DNA of 19,718 nt from Enterocloster asparagiformis (GTDB taxonomy: Bacteria; Bacillota; Clostridia; Lachnospirales; Lachnospiraceae). The translations under genes and the position numbers were made by a program. The DNA lies in NCBI GenBank assembly GCA_018380885.1, contig JAGZSY010000052.1, forward strand, positions 1 to 19,718. The letters are read 5' to 3'. The notes under the pieces were generated by a model. That model saw only the letters and a list, made by a program, of their open reading frames with translations. It had not been told where the DNA came from and searched no databases. Numbering within the stretch: position 1 is the first letter of the stretch; every line of letters starts with the position of its first letter. Shown piece by piece: positions 1 to 7,846 of this stretch.

Positions 1-729
1 ATCAAGGTCATCACGCAACGTCTTACCATAGGCCGCGTCCAACGGGTATTTTCCGGGTTCGTTGCACAGCCCGTTGTTGACTAACTGCCCCGCGTGGAGT
101 ACGAATTTAAACCCGGCTTTCAGGTTGCTAAAAAATGAAAAAATGCTCGTCCCGCTAACCAGCTTCCCCAGAAAATCGGGGAAGCTGTTAATTCCGGCAA
201 CCGTTCCCGAATCATCGTATTCTGGCGATTCAAGACTGTTTACGCGGGTATCCAGCGCCTCGAAATCCGACTTTTTGACCAGCGCCCCCGGAGATACGAT
301 GGCCGTTACGCTAGAAACTGATCCGATCAATACGTTGAATGTAATTTCCGCAAATTTACTGATCGCGTCCGTTGACGCATAGATGTACTGCGGATCGCTG
401 GTCAGATCAAGATAGGCATATAAAATTTCTCCATCGTCGGGATCGGTAGCATACACTCCGGCTTCAGTGACGGCGAATCCCGCCGTCACACCGACGGAGC
501 TGATCTGCGCCACCAAATAGGCTACGTCTGCCTGGTCTGCGCTAACACCGTAGGATTCAATCGTAGCGTCCATTTTATAGGCGCTAAGGTCCGTCATATT
601 CTGCGGATCGTACCCGGATGGTACGCTTCCAGTCCCCACGGCGACACGCGAGAATGACAATGTAGCCTGTGCCGCTACTAATTTCGTAATCAGGGATAAC
701 CCCTTGTTGGTCAATACTGTTCCTGCCAT
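1..729 (-). CDS. Phage tail fibre/tail-collar protein, N-terminal part (cut by window edge)
   Basis: An open frame with no stop runs from an ATG at 729 off the left edge, giving 243 residues. Two ATGs are adjacent (732 and 729); the one at 729 is better placed behind the AGGAGG at 735-740. The first 150 or so residues (starting MAGTVLTNKGLSLITKLVAA, then a VAVGTG motif and a TEAGVYATD stretch) resemble the N-terminal tail-attachment domain of tail-collar fibre proteins. Near the edge, QLVNNGLCNEPGKYPLDAAY resembles the 'NN...PLDA..GK.L...L' motif common in fibre proteins before the shaft or receptor-binding region. It should attach to the baseplate and recognise the host surface. It comes last after the baseplate genes, the usual place for a fibre. 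The receptor-binding part lies outside the window. I am confident of a fibre and less so of its subclass. Confidence 0.85.
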   Translation of the reverse strand, partial: MAGTVLTNKGLSLITKLVAAQATLSFSRVAVGTGSVPSGYDPQNMTDLSAYKMDATIESYGVSADQADVAYLVAQISSVGVTAGFAVTEAGVYATDPDDGEILYAYLDLTSDPQYIYASTDAISKFAEITFNVLIGSVSSVTAIVSPGALVKKSDFEALDTRVNSLESPEYDDSGTVAGINSFPDFLGKLVSGTSIFSFFSNLKAGFKFVLHAGQLVNNGLCNEPGKYPLDAAYGKTLRDDLD

Positions 730-739
730 CATAAACCTC

Positions 740-1429
740 CTATCGACTTGCCGGGTACGCTATGGTCACGCACACCAGCGTGCCGACTCCCGTCCCTAAT
801 TCTACTTGCTTGACAGATTTTTTGTTGATCGGGGCCGGCGGAACATCAAGAAATGTCGCCATGCTGGAAGAAATACCGGCATACAATTTCGTTCTGTGCT
901 GGCTGTAGGTGCGGTAAAATATCCTGATTCCTACGCCCCCGGACTTGATTCTCGACATTAATCCCGCGATGATATCGGCCACGTTTTTATGGTCCTCATC
1001 CAGTCTATCCTCGTCGATGTATAGATACACTTTAGCCGGGTATATCTCTTCGCACCTAACATCCTCCGCGTCTACACCGAAAAGACTTGCCGCTGATAGG
1101 ATCAATGTATCCAGATTCCCGGCCGCCAGCATGGCGAGTATTTTGACCTTTATCATTACTCGGTACATTTCATCGCTTGCTTGGCCCCGTGTGACGCCAT
1201 AATTTCCCCCGAAACTGTCCAGGGTAGCGCCACGCATTTTATCGACGCTATCCCACAGACGGACCTTTTCGGCCTGATCGTGGAAAACGTCAAACCCCCA
1301 CCCCACAATAGAAAACAACTTCCCAATATATGTTTCTGGGGGCTCCAATTTTTCGATTTTACGAATATCCGTCCGAGCGTACGCGCTGGTAAGCATATCT
1401 AACATTTGTGTCGCAAAGCTCATACGCAT
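740..1429 (-). CDS. Baseplate/tail protein, DUF2313-like (YmfQ/gp48-type)
   Basis: This 229-residue protein follows the J-like gene in a TAATG stop/start overlap at 1429-1431. A second ATG at 1423 is better spaced (9 bases) from the GGAGG that covers the end of the J gene, so the protein may begin MSFATQML. Its position between a baseplate J protein and a tail fibre, its size, and a mid-protein stretch with LDSFGGNYGV followed by residues EMYRVMI fit the DUF2313/YmfQ group of baseplate proteins of contractile-tail phages, which sit beside J and help carry fibres. This assignment rests mostly on gene order and overall resemblance. No membrane segment or signal peptide is visible. The AGGAGG for the fibre gene overlaps its own stop codon, so the two are probably translated in a coupled way. 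Confidence 0.7.
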   Translation of the reverse strand: MRMSFATQMLDMLTSAYARTDIRKIEKLEPPETYIGKLFSIVGWGFDVFHDQAEKVRLWDSVDKMRGATLDSFGGNYGVTRGQASDEMYRVMIKVKILAMLAAGNLDTLILSAASLFGVDAEDVRCEEIYPAKVYLYIDEDRLDEDHKNVADIIAGLMSRIKSGGVGIRIFYRTYSQHRTKLYAGISSSMATFLDVPPAPINKKSVKQVELGTGVGTLVCVTIAYPASR

Positions 1430-2616
1430 TAACCTCCCGCCATGCCAACGCTGATTGATGTGGTATCTGTAACCGCCTTTTCTCTATACCCAATCGAAAT
1501 ATTGGATTTAGAATAGTTTGCCCCGTCGGTTCCGATCTCCAGATCAAAATCTTCCACCCCTGGAAGCGCCGTAAGAATCCCGGGAAGTTTAATATATACG
1601 ACATCTACCCCAATGCTCAAACCCCCCGATGTGTTTCCGCCGATATAATCAATCAGCGCTTGGCGGATGGCTGTATCCCCGGAAAACTCTTCACTGGTCC
1701 GCAGGGCAGATACACGAATATAGACTTTCTTCGCGGTCGGTCGTGAAAAATGAATTGGGAGTTGTTGACCGGATGCCGTAACCACATTGACGGTCGTACT
1801 GCCCACAGTCTGAATCCCCCCGGCCTTGCGCGTATAGATCGCCCGCGCGATCTCTTCATCCAATCCCCCGTACACCACCGCTTCCAGGCTATGCGCTGGC
1901 AAATTATATGTGCTATTACGTTCATCCGTGTCATTCTCATACACGTATGCACTTGACACGCCCTCTACATCATTCATCAGCGCCGCTTGCAGCGCGTCCG
2001 CATTGACCCCGCCGGAATAGTCAACAGATTCATAATAGCGGGCCCGAAACTCCGCGTCCGTTTCCTTTATGCGCCCTCCTGTAATCTCGGCGGCATTGGT
2101 AATTGATTCTACGCCAGATACAGCGGACGGGTTTACAATCACCTGAATCGTACCAGCGTCCGTGTTATATTCCGGCCCCGTTTCCACTGCTTTTACCAAT
2201 GCCAGTGCGGACCCCTCATCCTGAATAGTCACCGACGACATTACCGTATACTGTAAACCGCCATGCGTCGCCACCAGAAAGCCGGCAGGAACAATGGTCC
2301 CGGCAGACCCGGTTATGGTGATATACCCCGACGCCTTTCCTTCGCTGAGTAGCTGCATACCAACGCTTCTCCCCAGGTTATACAGGCTGTTTCCAACTGC
2401 CGTGTCCACAAAATGGCTATTATACACATCTTCCAGGCAGGACCACAGGATACTCCATACCCATGCTATAATGCGCAGGAATAGGCCTAGCGGGGATCTT
2501 ACGGTCAAATCAATTTCTTCCCCCATCAGCTCCCGGGCCTTGTACTCCAATGCATTCAGCAAAACCGTATAGGTTGGACGGTTAAATCCCTTATCTGTCA
2601 ATCCCCAATCATTCAC
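1429..2616 (-). CDS. Baseplate J-like protein (wedge subunit)
   Basis: A 395-residue protein of the baseplate J/gp47 family (XkdT in PBSX). Recognisable parts are an N-terminal helical region (residues 1-60), a beta-rich stretch with GTIVPAGFLVATHGGLQYTV near 110-130, and the typical RIKETDAEFRARYYES segment near 180-195 followed by NADALQAALMNDVEGV. J proteins form the wedges around the hub and rearrange to start sheath contraction. The start is GTG at 2616, eight bases inside the end of the gp25-like gene, with GGAGGTGA about eight bases upstream. The gene is collinear with the gp25-like gene before it and the DUF2313-like gene after it, the normal baseplate order for P2- and PBSX-like myophages. 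Length is typical for the family. Confidence 0.93.
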   Translation of the reverse strand: MNDWGLTDKGFNRPTYTVLLNALEYKARELMGEEIDLTVRSPLGLFLRIIAWVWSILWSCLEDVYNSHFVDTAVGNSLYNLGRSVGMQLLSEGKASGYITITGSAGTIVPAGFLVATHGGLQYTVMSSVTIQDEGSALALVKAVETGPEYNTDAGTIQVIVNPSAVSGVESITNAAEITGGRIKETDAEFRARYYESVDYSGGVNADALQAALMNDVEGVSSAYVYENDTDERNSTYNLPAHSLEAVVYGGLDEEIARAIYTRKAGGIQTVGSTTVNVVTASGQQLPIHFSRPTAKKVYIRVSALRTSEEFSGDTAIRQALIDYIGGNTSGGLSIGVDVVYIKLPGILTALPGVEDFDLEIGTDGANYSKSNISIGYREKAVTDTTSISVGMAGG

Positions 2617-2977
2617 CGACTTTCACCTCCATATTGACCGGTGCCCCGTCATTCAACTCCCCGGAAAATTCGATTTTGATTCCCCGGCCCGTTGTCTCCG
2701 CCACACTTAACTTCCCAATGCCGGTTAGCCGGGGCTCCTGAAATGCAGCTTCCCGGATCACTTCGTCCGCGGTATCCTCATCGAATGGCTGCCCCAGGAT
2801 TTGACTGTAGTCGGCCCCATGGCTTGGCGCCAGCGGAAAATCCCCCTGAAACGCTTCGAGCGCGAGACGTATGTTCTGGGCGGTTGCCTCGTTTCCCTCG
2901 GCCACCTGTAAAATACCGGATTCATCAAATACTAAATCATGTGTTTCAGGGTCTATCACCCACGCCGTATTTTCCAT
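2609..2977 (-). CDS. gp25/gpW-like baseplate wedge protein (XkdS/DUF2634 type)
   Basis: A 122-residue protein with the compact alpha/beta pattern of gp25-like wedge proteins: a beta start (DLVFDESGILQVAEGNEA), then a helix with QNIRLALEAFQGDFPLAPSH around residues 35-55, where the family has its 'Q.I...L....GE....P..G.' motif, then a C-terminal beta region. Such proteins bind the J-like wedge protein and resemble the sheath's C-terminal domain, nucleating sheath assembly on the baseplate. ATG at 2977 follows AAGGGGG with a six-base spacer. The end overlaps the J gene by eight bases, so translational coupling is likely. Gene order on both sides supports the call. Confidence 0.9.
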   Translation of the reverse strand: MENTAWVIDPETHDLVFDESGILQVAEGNEATAQNIRLALEAFQGDFPLAPSHGADYSQILGQPFDEDTADEVIREAAFQEPRLTGIGKLSVAETTGRGIKIEFSGELNDGAPVNMEVKVGE

Positions 2978-2988
2978 ATTCGTCCCCC

Positions 2989-3384
2989 TTACCCTGGAGC
3001 AATCACGCCCACAAAAACCGCGTCGTCGCCGGAGTGAAGCCTGCTTGACCCTGGCTGGCTTTCTGATCCGGTCTTTGCAGCGGCGTCACTGTCAAAATCC
3101 AGATACACCACTACCCCGATATCCCCAGGATTGATATCCGGCTTTACACTTGCTTTCTTTCCGTCCACTTCGATCTCCAGCGGAATATATGCGACCTTGA
3201 CTCCCAGTACCGGCGGTGGGGACACGTAGGCCCCCGCCAGTTCCCGCTTGACCAGCGGTTTAACGTCTACCGTAGACTTCCCCGCATTATAGGCCGTAAC
3301 CGCCACCAAATCCGCCACTTTAATTTTCTGGCCTATCCTACGCTCATTTGCTTCCACATTTGCTAAATCGGCAGATTTACGCAA
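2989..3384 (-). CDS. Baseplate central spike, Gp138 N-terminal OB-domain type
   Basis: A 131-residue, mainly beta protein containing GVVVYLDFDSDAA near residues 89-101 and ending in DDAVFVGVIAPG. It resembles the N-terminal OB-fold domain of phage Gp138-like spikes, which sit under the hub and carry the membrane-piercing tip. It has no obvious C-terminal beta-helix, lysozyme domain or metal-binding tip motif, so it is a minimal form. The TTG at 3384 is the longest start, with GAGG close upstream; GTG at 3357 is an alternative with a weaker site, and the true start is uncertain. It lies between the hub and gp25-like genes, as expected for a spike (V/gp5-like) gene. Confidence 0.75.
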   Translation of the reverse strand: MRKSADLANVEANERRIGQKIKVADLVAVTAYNAGKSTVDVKPLVKRELAGAYVSPPPVLGVKVAYIPLEIEVDGKKASVKPDINPGDIGVVVYLDFDSDAAAKTGSESQPGSSRLHSGDDAVFVGVIAPG

Positions 3385-3396
3385 TTACCTCGCCCC

Positions 3397-4248
3397 CTAT
3401 GCTGATATTTTAAATTCAATTTCTGTAATCCACGACCCGGTTGGCGTCCCCTTATGCTTCCCGCTCGTAACCAGAAATTTGCCTGTCAAATCACGGGACT
3501 GTATTTGTATTTGGTCCCCAGGGCCTAACCGATAGTTCAGCAGGCATTGACGTTTCCACGTTTTTTCCTCCTCCGCCTTTTCCTCTTGTGTCGCCCCGCT
3601 GGTTAGGGGGGAGGACACGTTTGTAGAATCGGAATCATCGGAGGACATCAAAAGCCCGCTATCCGGGGTTAGCAGATAGCCCTTGGTAACGCCGTCAGCC
3701 GGGTTATTGATAATCACCTGATTCGCCCGGATGAGTAACCGGGATTTGCATTCGTTCGTCACAATTTCGGTTAGGATGTCTTTTAGCTTTCCGCAGCATA
3801 CCCGGCCACGGGGGTATGCCACATTCTCTACCAACTGAAATACACCAATTTCCAATCCGAAAATATTCAGCAAATCCCGCACAATGTCCTCAGCCTTGCT
3901 ATTTTCGGCATAGGTTTTGTTGATCTGCGTATTTAGCCACTGATCAAGGGCAGCGGTGGCCGTAATTTTAGTCTGCCATTCTACACCGCTCTGCTTGTGA
4001 CTACAGCTCGCAACCTGCCCGACAAATAGTACGCCCATATCGTCCTCGTACCCTGCGTTGAGTATGACAACTTGATTTTTTTGTATTCCTGCACGGGACG
4101 ATGGGCTTAGGTTGTTGATCGTGAAGGAGGCTGTCACCAACTGGTCAGAATCATAAAATGGCACATCAAATTCAAAATAGAATCCGTCATTCATGTTGTA
4201 TTTAAGGGTTCCTATTTGCAGGGTTGCAGACCGAATAAAAAATGCCAT
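3397..4248 (-). CDS. Baseplate hub protein (gpD/gp27-like, Pam3-hub type)
   Basis: A 283-residue protein. The ATG at 4248 is chosen because AGGAGG lies ten bases upstream; the longer reading frame would run into the previous gene. Residues 1-130 are beta-rich (for example FIRSATLQIGTL, then VASFTINNL). The C-terminal part contains LNYRLGPGDQIQIQSRDLTG and then SGKHKGTPTGSWITEIEFK, the 'G.....G......I....F.L' ending common in phage late-control D and other hub proteins. Hub proteins form a trimer that joins tube to spike. An acidic, Ser/Thr-rich linker (SSDDSDSTNVSSPLTSG) separates the middle and last parts. Position between the plug-like and spike-like genes fits. The exact family is inferred, but the hub role is likely. 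Confidence 0.75.
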   Translation of the reverse strand: MAFFIRSATLQIGTLKYNMNDGFYFEFDVPFYDSDQLVTASFTINNLSPSSRAGIQKNQVVILNAGYEDDMGVLFVGQVASCSHKQSGVEWQTKITATAALDQWLNTQINKTYAENSKAEDIVRDLLNIFGLEIGVFQLVENVAYPRGRVCCGKLKDILTEIVTNECKSRLLIRANQVIINNPADGVTKGYLLTPDSGLLMSSDDSDSTNVSSPLTSGATQEEKAEEEKTWKRQCLLNYRLGPGDQIQIQSRDLTGKFLVTSGKHKGTPTGSWITEIEFKISA

Positions 4249-4255
4249 ATTGGGC

Positions 4256-4609
4256 CTACCTCCTCTCGTGCAGGTACAACTGCACCTCGTTCCCAAAATT
4301 TTCAAATGTCACTTCGTTTACGTCCCCGGTCAAACAGTACGGTACAATGACCGGGAGGGGATATCTGGCGTCCTCGATGGGGCCAAACATCGGGCGCCCG
4401 TACCGGACAGGATCGCCATAACACAAAACCTCGCCGGTCGCCATCACAGACAAATCGATCGTGAAGAATCCTCCTGTGTCGTTATATTTGACAGTCATAG
4501 TATAGGTACGATCTTCCAACTTGACCGAAAATGTATATGGTACTTTTGATGTGTCGACCGGGATATATTCTACCTCAGCGGTTAAACCCATGCCCTCTGT
4601 GCTGTTCAT
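4256..4609 (-). CDS. Baseplate plug-like protein (Pam3 gp18 / DUF6983-like)
   Basis: A small beta-rich protein of 117 residues. Its core has IPVDTSKVPYTFSVKLEDRT, followed by MTVKYNDTGGFFTIDLSV, then a short DPVRYGRPMFGP segment. This matches my memory of the phage baseplate plug family first seen in the small-baseplate cyanophage Pam3, where a protein of this size plugs or lines the baseplate near the hub. ATG at 4609 is preceded by AGGAGG at a six-base spacing. The hub gene follows seven bases after its stop. A homology search would settle the family; the gene itself is secure. Confidence 0.7.
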   Translation of the reverse strand: MNSTEGMGLTAEVEYIPVDTSKVPYTFSVKLEDRTYTMTVKYNDTGGFFTIDLSVMATGEVLCYGDPVRYGRPMFGPIEDARYPLPVIVPYCLTGDVNEVTFENFGNEVQLYLHERR

Positions 4610-4625
4610 TCAATGCCTCCTGTGC

Positions 4626-5219
4626 CTAAACTCCGTTGTAGCTTGCCGCTTTTCGTTGGGACGGCCCTGAACTGCTCCCGCCATTGTATGAATTGACATA
4701 GGCCGCGTAGGAACTTTGGCTTATTTCTTTGCTCACCGTAGTTTTCAGCCCTGCCGCTTTGGGGGCTGACGTTTGCGCGGGAGCTGCCGTCTGTTCTCCT
4801 GAATCCTGCTGGCTCATGAGCGTTGTCTGGCCCATCTCAACGTATTGGCCCGATACGATATTTGCCTTTTGCAGGGTGGCGGTAAACTTGAACCCCTTTT
4901 TATTTCCGGGATCATTCTTGATTTGCAGGTTGGTGATCACATAGTTGGATACCCTTACTTTCCCTACGTATGTGACAAGATCACGGCTTTTCCACATTTC
5001 CTCCAGCGTGGACCGGTAGGTGCTGTGGTTTTTCACCACAACACCCGAAATCTGTATCTGCTCAGGGTTCAGATACACGTGATCTTCAATGGAACTCCCG
5101 CCCTCGATGGCATTCGATGTGATCTTGCTTGTTTTGGTTAGTGTCTCTTGTGTTATCGTACCTGTCGCCGTGGTAAAACGTACGGTTCCCGTTTTCCTCC
5201 CGGTAAGCTTATAAGACAT
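4626..5219 (-). CDS. Dit-like / LysM-free baseplate tail protein
   Basis: A 197-residue protein with an N-terminal domain (about residues 1-135) rich in beta strands, including NPEQIQISGVVVKN and FKFTATLQKANIVSG, which match the pattern of the 'Dit-like phage tail protein' N-terminal domain found just after the tape measure gene in many contractile-tail phages of Gram-positive hosts. The rest (about 136-197) is low-complexity, rich in Ser, Ala, Gln and Gly, with no LysM motif, although many neighbours of this type carry one. It should form the ring joining tube and hub. ATG at 5219 follows GGAGGG with a six-base spacer. Placement between tape measure and hub supports the role. Confidence 0.72.
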   Translation of the reverse strand: MSYKLTGRKTGTVRFTTATGTITQETLTKTSKITSNAIEGGSSIEDHVYLNPEQIQISGVVVKNHSTYRSTLEEMWKSRDLVTYVGKVRVSNYVITNLQIKNDPGNKKGFKFTATLQKANIVSGQYVEMGQTTLMSQQDSGEQTAAPAQTSAPKAAGLKTTVSKEISQSSYAAYVNSYNGGSSSGPSQRKAASYNGV

Positions 5220-5231
5220 CTCGCTCCCTCC

Positions 5232-7625
5232 CTACGCATTTCCCTGCTGAATTGCCATATTTAACGCACCTTCGCTGCTCCAGGACTCCCACAATTCCCT
5301 CAATGCGCGCTTGGTTTCATCCGTTATTAGTTCCATGGTTCCCTGGTCTACGTTTCCGTGTATGTCAATGGTTACTGTGGGGCTGAACGGGGCCGATACT
5401 GCAACATTCTGCTGCCGGCTGCTATTGATGATTTGTTCACTCTTGTCGGCTGGAATAATAGTGGAACCTGCTGGCAGATAGGCCATCTCCCCACCGCGTT
5501 CATTTATGTGTGTCCACCCACCGCGGAAATTCTCGGTACCGGCAGCGTTGTGCGGGACATCCGCCCCGGAAGATTCAGCGCTTGATCCTCCGCCAAACAC
5601 GCCCGCAATCTTGTCTAAAATGTTTGCGAGCCCGCCGGCTGCCCATTCTACAACTTTGGCAAGGAACCCTACCACCTTCGACAATACCTCGGCTATACCA
5701 CTCAGCACTGGTGATATCGCACTGAGAAGTGGAGATATAACTCTCAGACCGGCAGCCAAAGCCGGCATAATTGCGTCTGCAATGCTTTCAACGACGGGCA
5801 TTAACGGTGCAATTACATTTTCGCTCAATGACTTAAGGATTTCAGTCAATGGGGGCACAACAGTTTTTGCGATATTCGCAATAATCCTGGATAGCGGAGG
5901 TAAAATTGTCTGGGCCAACGAGCCAAAAGTCTGAATAAGTGGCATAACCGCAGCAGCGAGGGGAGGCAACGCTGTGGTTGCCAGATCCAGCAACACGCCG
6001 CCGATCGGCTCCGCTGCGGAGAACAACTCGCCCAACGTCTGGATGAGGGGAGGGAGCGCTGAGGTTGCCAGGTCCATTATGACCGGCATTCCCGCTGCCA
6101 AACCATTGCTCAGCATATCCGCCAGCCCCAGCAACGCCGGTTCGATCTGCGGCCACGCCGTCAAAATGCTGTCCGTCAAAGACGTAAACACCGGCGCGAA
6201 TTTCTCGCCCGCAGAGGTAAGAAAATCGTTCCAGATTCCTTTTAGACTCTTGATACCGTTTGCGTAACCCTCTTGTTTCTTTGACGCCGCCTGCTGTAGC
6301 CCGGTACTGTTTTGCAATAGGGCATTCATCCGCACCTGGGCTTGCGCTGCCTCGTCAAGTTCGTCAACGCTGCTGCCAAGCCCCATCGCCATAGCGGTTT
6401 GTTTCAGCACCGTGTCGTCTATCTGTATGCCGTAATCGGCAAGGGCTTTTGTATTCCCGCTAATATAGTCCTGGATAACCGATAACGCTTCGGCGTCGTC
6501 CAGTTTAAACGCCGACCCGAGATCATATGCGAGGGACGTCGTGATCTTGGATAGGTCATTTGCCGCGTCCCCGGTGATTCCCATTTGCTGATACATGGAT
6601 TTGTTAGACGCCAGGAAGCCTTGCACCTCAGTGTTACTTCGATGGACCGCGGCTGAATAGTTTTCTGCCCACTCAGCTACACCACTATCATCCGAAAACA
6701 GGGCTTCAAATTTCGCGCCCGTCCGTTCGGCCTCTACGCCCGCATTCTTAATCGCTGATCCTAAATTCTTCACGGCTTCAAAACCAGCTTTTGCGATCTC
6801 TATGGCCGCAGAGATCGCGAAGAAGGATTTAACCGCCGAACCCATGGCGTCCTTGATCTTGGCACCTGCGGATTCACCATCGTGTCCCATGTCTTTCAAA
6901 TCGTCGCCTGTTTTGTCCGCTTCATCCCCGGCTTTACCGATTTTCGCCCCCGCGTGCTCCAGCGCGTCCGACAGCTTACCCTTTATCATTTGGATTGGAT
7001 GTTTCACGGCAGTTCCAACGTCACCGAACCCCTTTTTAGCCTTTTTGTAGAACTGATCGGCTTGTTTTCCGGCAAATCCGTAGGCGCCTTGCAGGCCAGC
7101 CTTTACCGTCTTGCTAAGAGAATTTGTCTCCTTCATGGCCTTGGCGGCCGATTGAACCGCGGCCTCCCCAAAGCTTCCGGCTTGGGCCCCCATCTGGCGG
7201 TAAGTTTGTGACGCTTTCTCACCCGATTCTGATGTATCCTCTATCCGGTCCCGGAAAGACCCTGCTGCCTTACTCGCATTCAGTAGATCCTTTCTCGCTT
7301 CGTTGGCATTTTCAGATGCCGCATTTCCCATGCGATCAAATTCACGCCTGGCGTCTCGCGCCGAGTCCCGGACATCATCACCAGAATCCGATAACCTGTC
7401 CATGGATGTGACTACCCTGGAGGCTTCTTTCCTTGCGTCCTCCATCCCCTTCGCCAACGTTCCGGCACTTCCGGCAGCCTCGTTACCAAATCCATTCGCG
7501 CTTTCCTCAGCCTTTTGGAACCCGGCCTTAATACTGTGTATGGTATCCTCAATTTCCGACAGTTGATTTATGGACTCGGCAAGGGAGAATTGCAGCCCCA
7601 TGGTCAAATTCCGTTTATCCTCCAA
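5232..7625 (-). CDS. Tail tape measure protein
   Basis: A 797-residue protein, by far the longest tail gene, directly after the tail chaperones, which is the position of the tape measure. Residues about 10-260 are highly charged and helix-prone, suggesting coiled coil. A hydrophobic stretch (SFFAISAAIEIAKAGFEAV) near 265-285 could be membrane-active. Residues about 523-650 are a Pro-punctuated amphipathic repeat (ALPPL, ILPPL, VVPPL, VIAPL, IMPAL). Near residue 700 comes GGWTHINERGGEMAYLPAG, a motif typical of the C-terminal end of these proteins. It sets tail length and is injected with the DNA. TTG at 7625, seven bases after GGAGGG, is the start used; ATG at 7601 is an alternative. By the rule of thumb of about 0.15 nm per residue it would give a tail near 120 nm. 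Confidence 0.92.
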   Translation of the reverse strand: MEDKRNLTMGLQFSLAESINQLSEIEDTIHSIKAGFQKAEESANGFGNEAAGSAGTLAKGMEDARKEASRVVTSMDRLSDSGDDVRDSARDARREFDRMGNAASENANEARKDLLNASKAAGSFRDRIEDTSESGEKASQTYRQMGAQAGSFGEAAVQSAAKAMKETNSLSKTVKAGLQGAYGFAGKQADQFYKKAKKGFGDVGTAVKHPIQMIKGKLSDALEHAGAKIGKAGDEADKTGDDLKDMGHDGESAGAKIKDAMGSAVKSFFAISAAIEIAKAGFEAVKNLGSAIKNAGVEAERTGAKFEALFSDDSGVAEWAENYSAAVHRSNTEVQGFLASNKSMYQQMGITGDAANDLSKITTSLAYDLGSAFKLDDAEALSVIQDYISGNTKALADYGIQIDDTVLKQTAMAMGLGSSVDELDEAAQAQVRMNALLQNSTGLQQAASKKQEGYANGIKSLKGIWNDFLTSAGEKFAPVFTSLTDSILTAWPQIEPALLGLADMLSNGLAAGMPVIMDLATSALPPLIQTLGELFSAAEPIGGVLLDLATTALPPLAAAVMPLIQTFGSLAQTILPPLSRIIANIAKTVVPPLTEILKSLSENVIAPLMPVVESIADAIMPALAAGLRVISPLLSAISPVLSGIAEVLSKVVGFLAKVVEWAAGGLANILDKIAGVFGGGSSAESSGADVPHNAAGTENFRGGWTHINERGGEMAYLPAGSTIIPADKSEQIINSSRQQNVAVSAPFSPTVTIDIHGNVDQGTMELITDETKRALRELWESWSSEGALNMAIQQGNA

Positions 7626-7644
7626 GCTTCATCCCTCCCATCAG

Positions 7645-7676
7645 AAAAGGGCAATCACTGATTTTGATTGCCCTTT
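7645..7676 (-). terminator. Terminator-like hairpin between tail chaperone and tape measure
   Basis: On the minus strand AAAGGGCAATCA and TGATTGCCCTTT form a perfect 12-bp stem with a seven-base loop (arms at 7665-7676 and 7646-7657), ending in TTTTC. The hairpin overlaps the stop codon (7655-7657) of the chaperone extension and lies 20 bases upstream of the tape measure start. The run of Us is short, so it may be a partial terminator, an RNA processing site or a 3'-end stabiliser rather than a full stop. Confidence 0.6.
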
Positions 7677-7846
7677 ATGCTTTCCATATAGTTCAGGTAT
7701 GCTTCCCGGGCCTCATAGTACTCTGCCAGGTCCATACCCTTCCATTCTGCATATGAAATCTTCCCGGTATTAAATACCAGCGTCCAAAACTCTTTATGCC
7801 TCCGTGCCCTTCCCTGCGCCTGCTCCAGATCCGTCTCGTGATCTAA
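7655..7846 (-). CDS. Tail assembly chaperone T extension, expressed by ribosomal frameshift
   Basis: This 63-residue segment, from LDHETDLEQAQGRARRHK to the end GNQNQ, is in the +1 (equivalently -2) frame relative to the upstream chaperone ORF and overlaps its last 17 codons. It contains a plausible conserved core (EFWTLVFNTGKISYAEW, then MDLAEYYEA). It has no good start codon with a ribosome binding site near its beginning; the frame stays open upstream, but that part reads as nonsense. As in lambda G/GT and Mu gp41/gp42, a minority of ribosomes would shift at the TTTTTTCTTAGA stretch (7842-7853) and make a fused protein of about 148 residues. Such extensions bind tail tube protein while the G part coats the tape measure. 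Independent translation cannot be ruled out. Confidence 0.7.
   Translation of the reverse strand, partial: LDHETDLEQAQGRARRHKEFWTLVFNTGKISYAEWKGMDLAEYYEAREAYLNYMESIKGNQNQ

Noticed and set aside
62..382. 106-residue plus-strand ORF at the left edge
   Set aside because: It is antisense to the tail fibre gene, whose minus-strand frame is open from 729 to the edge and has clear fibre motifs.
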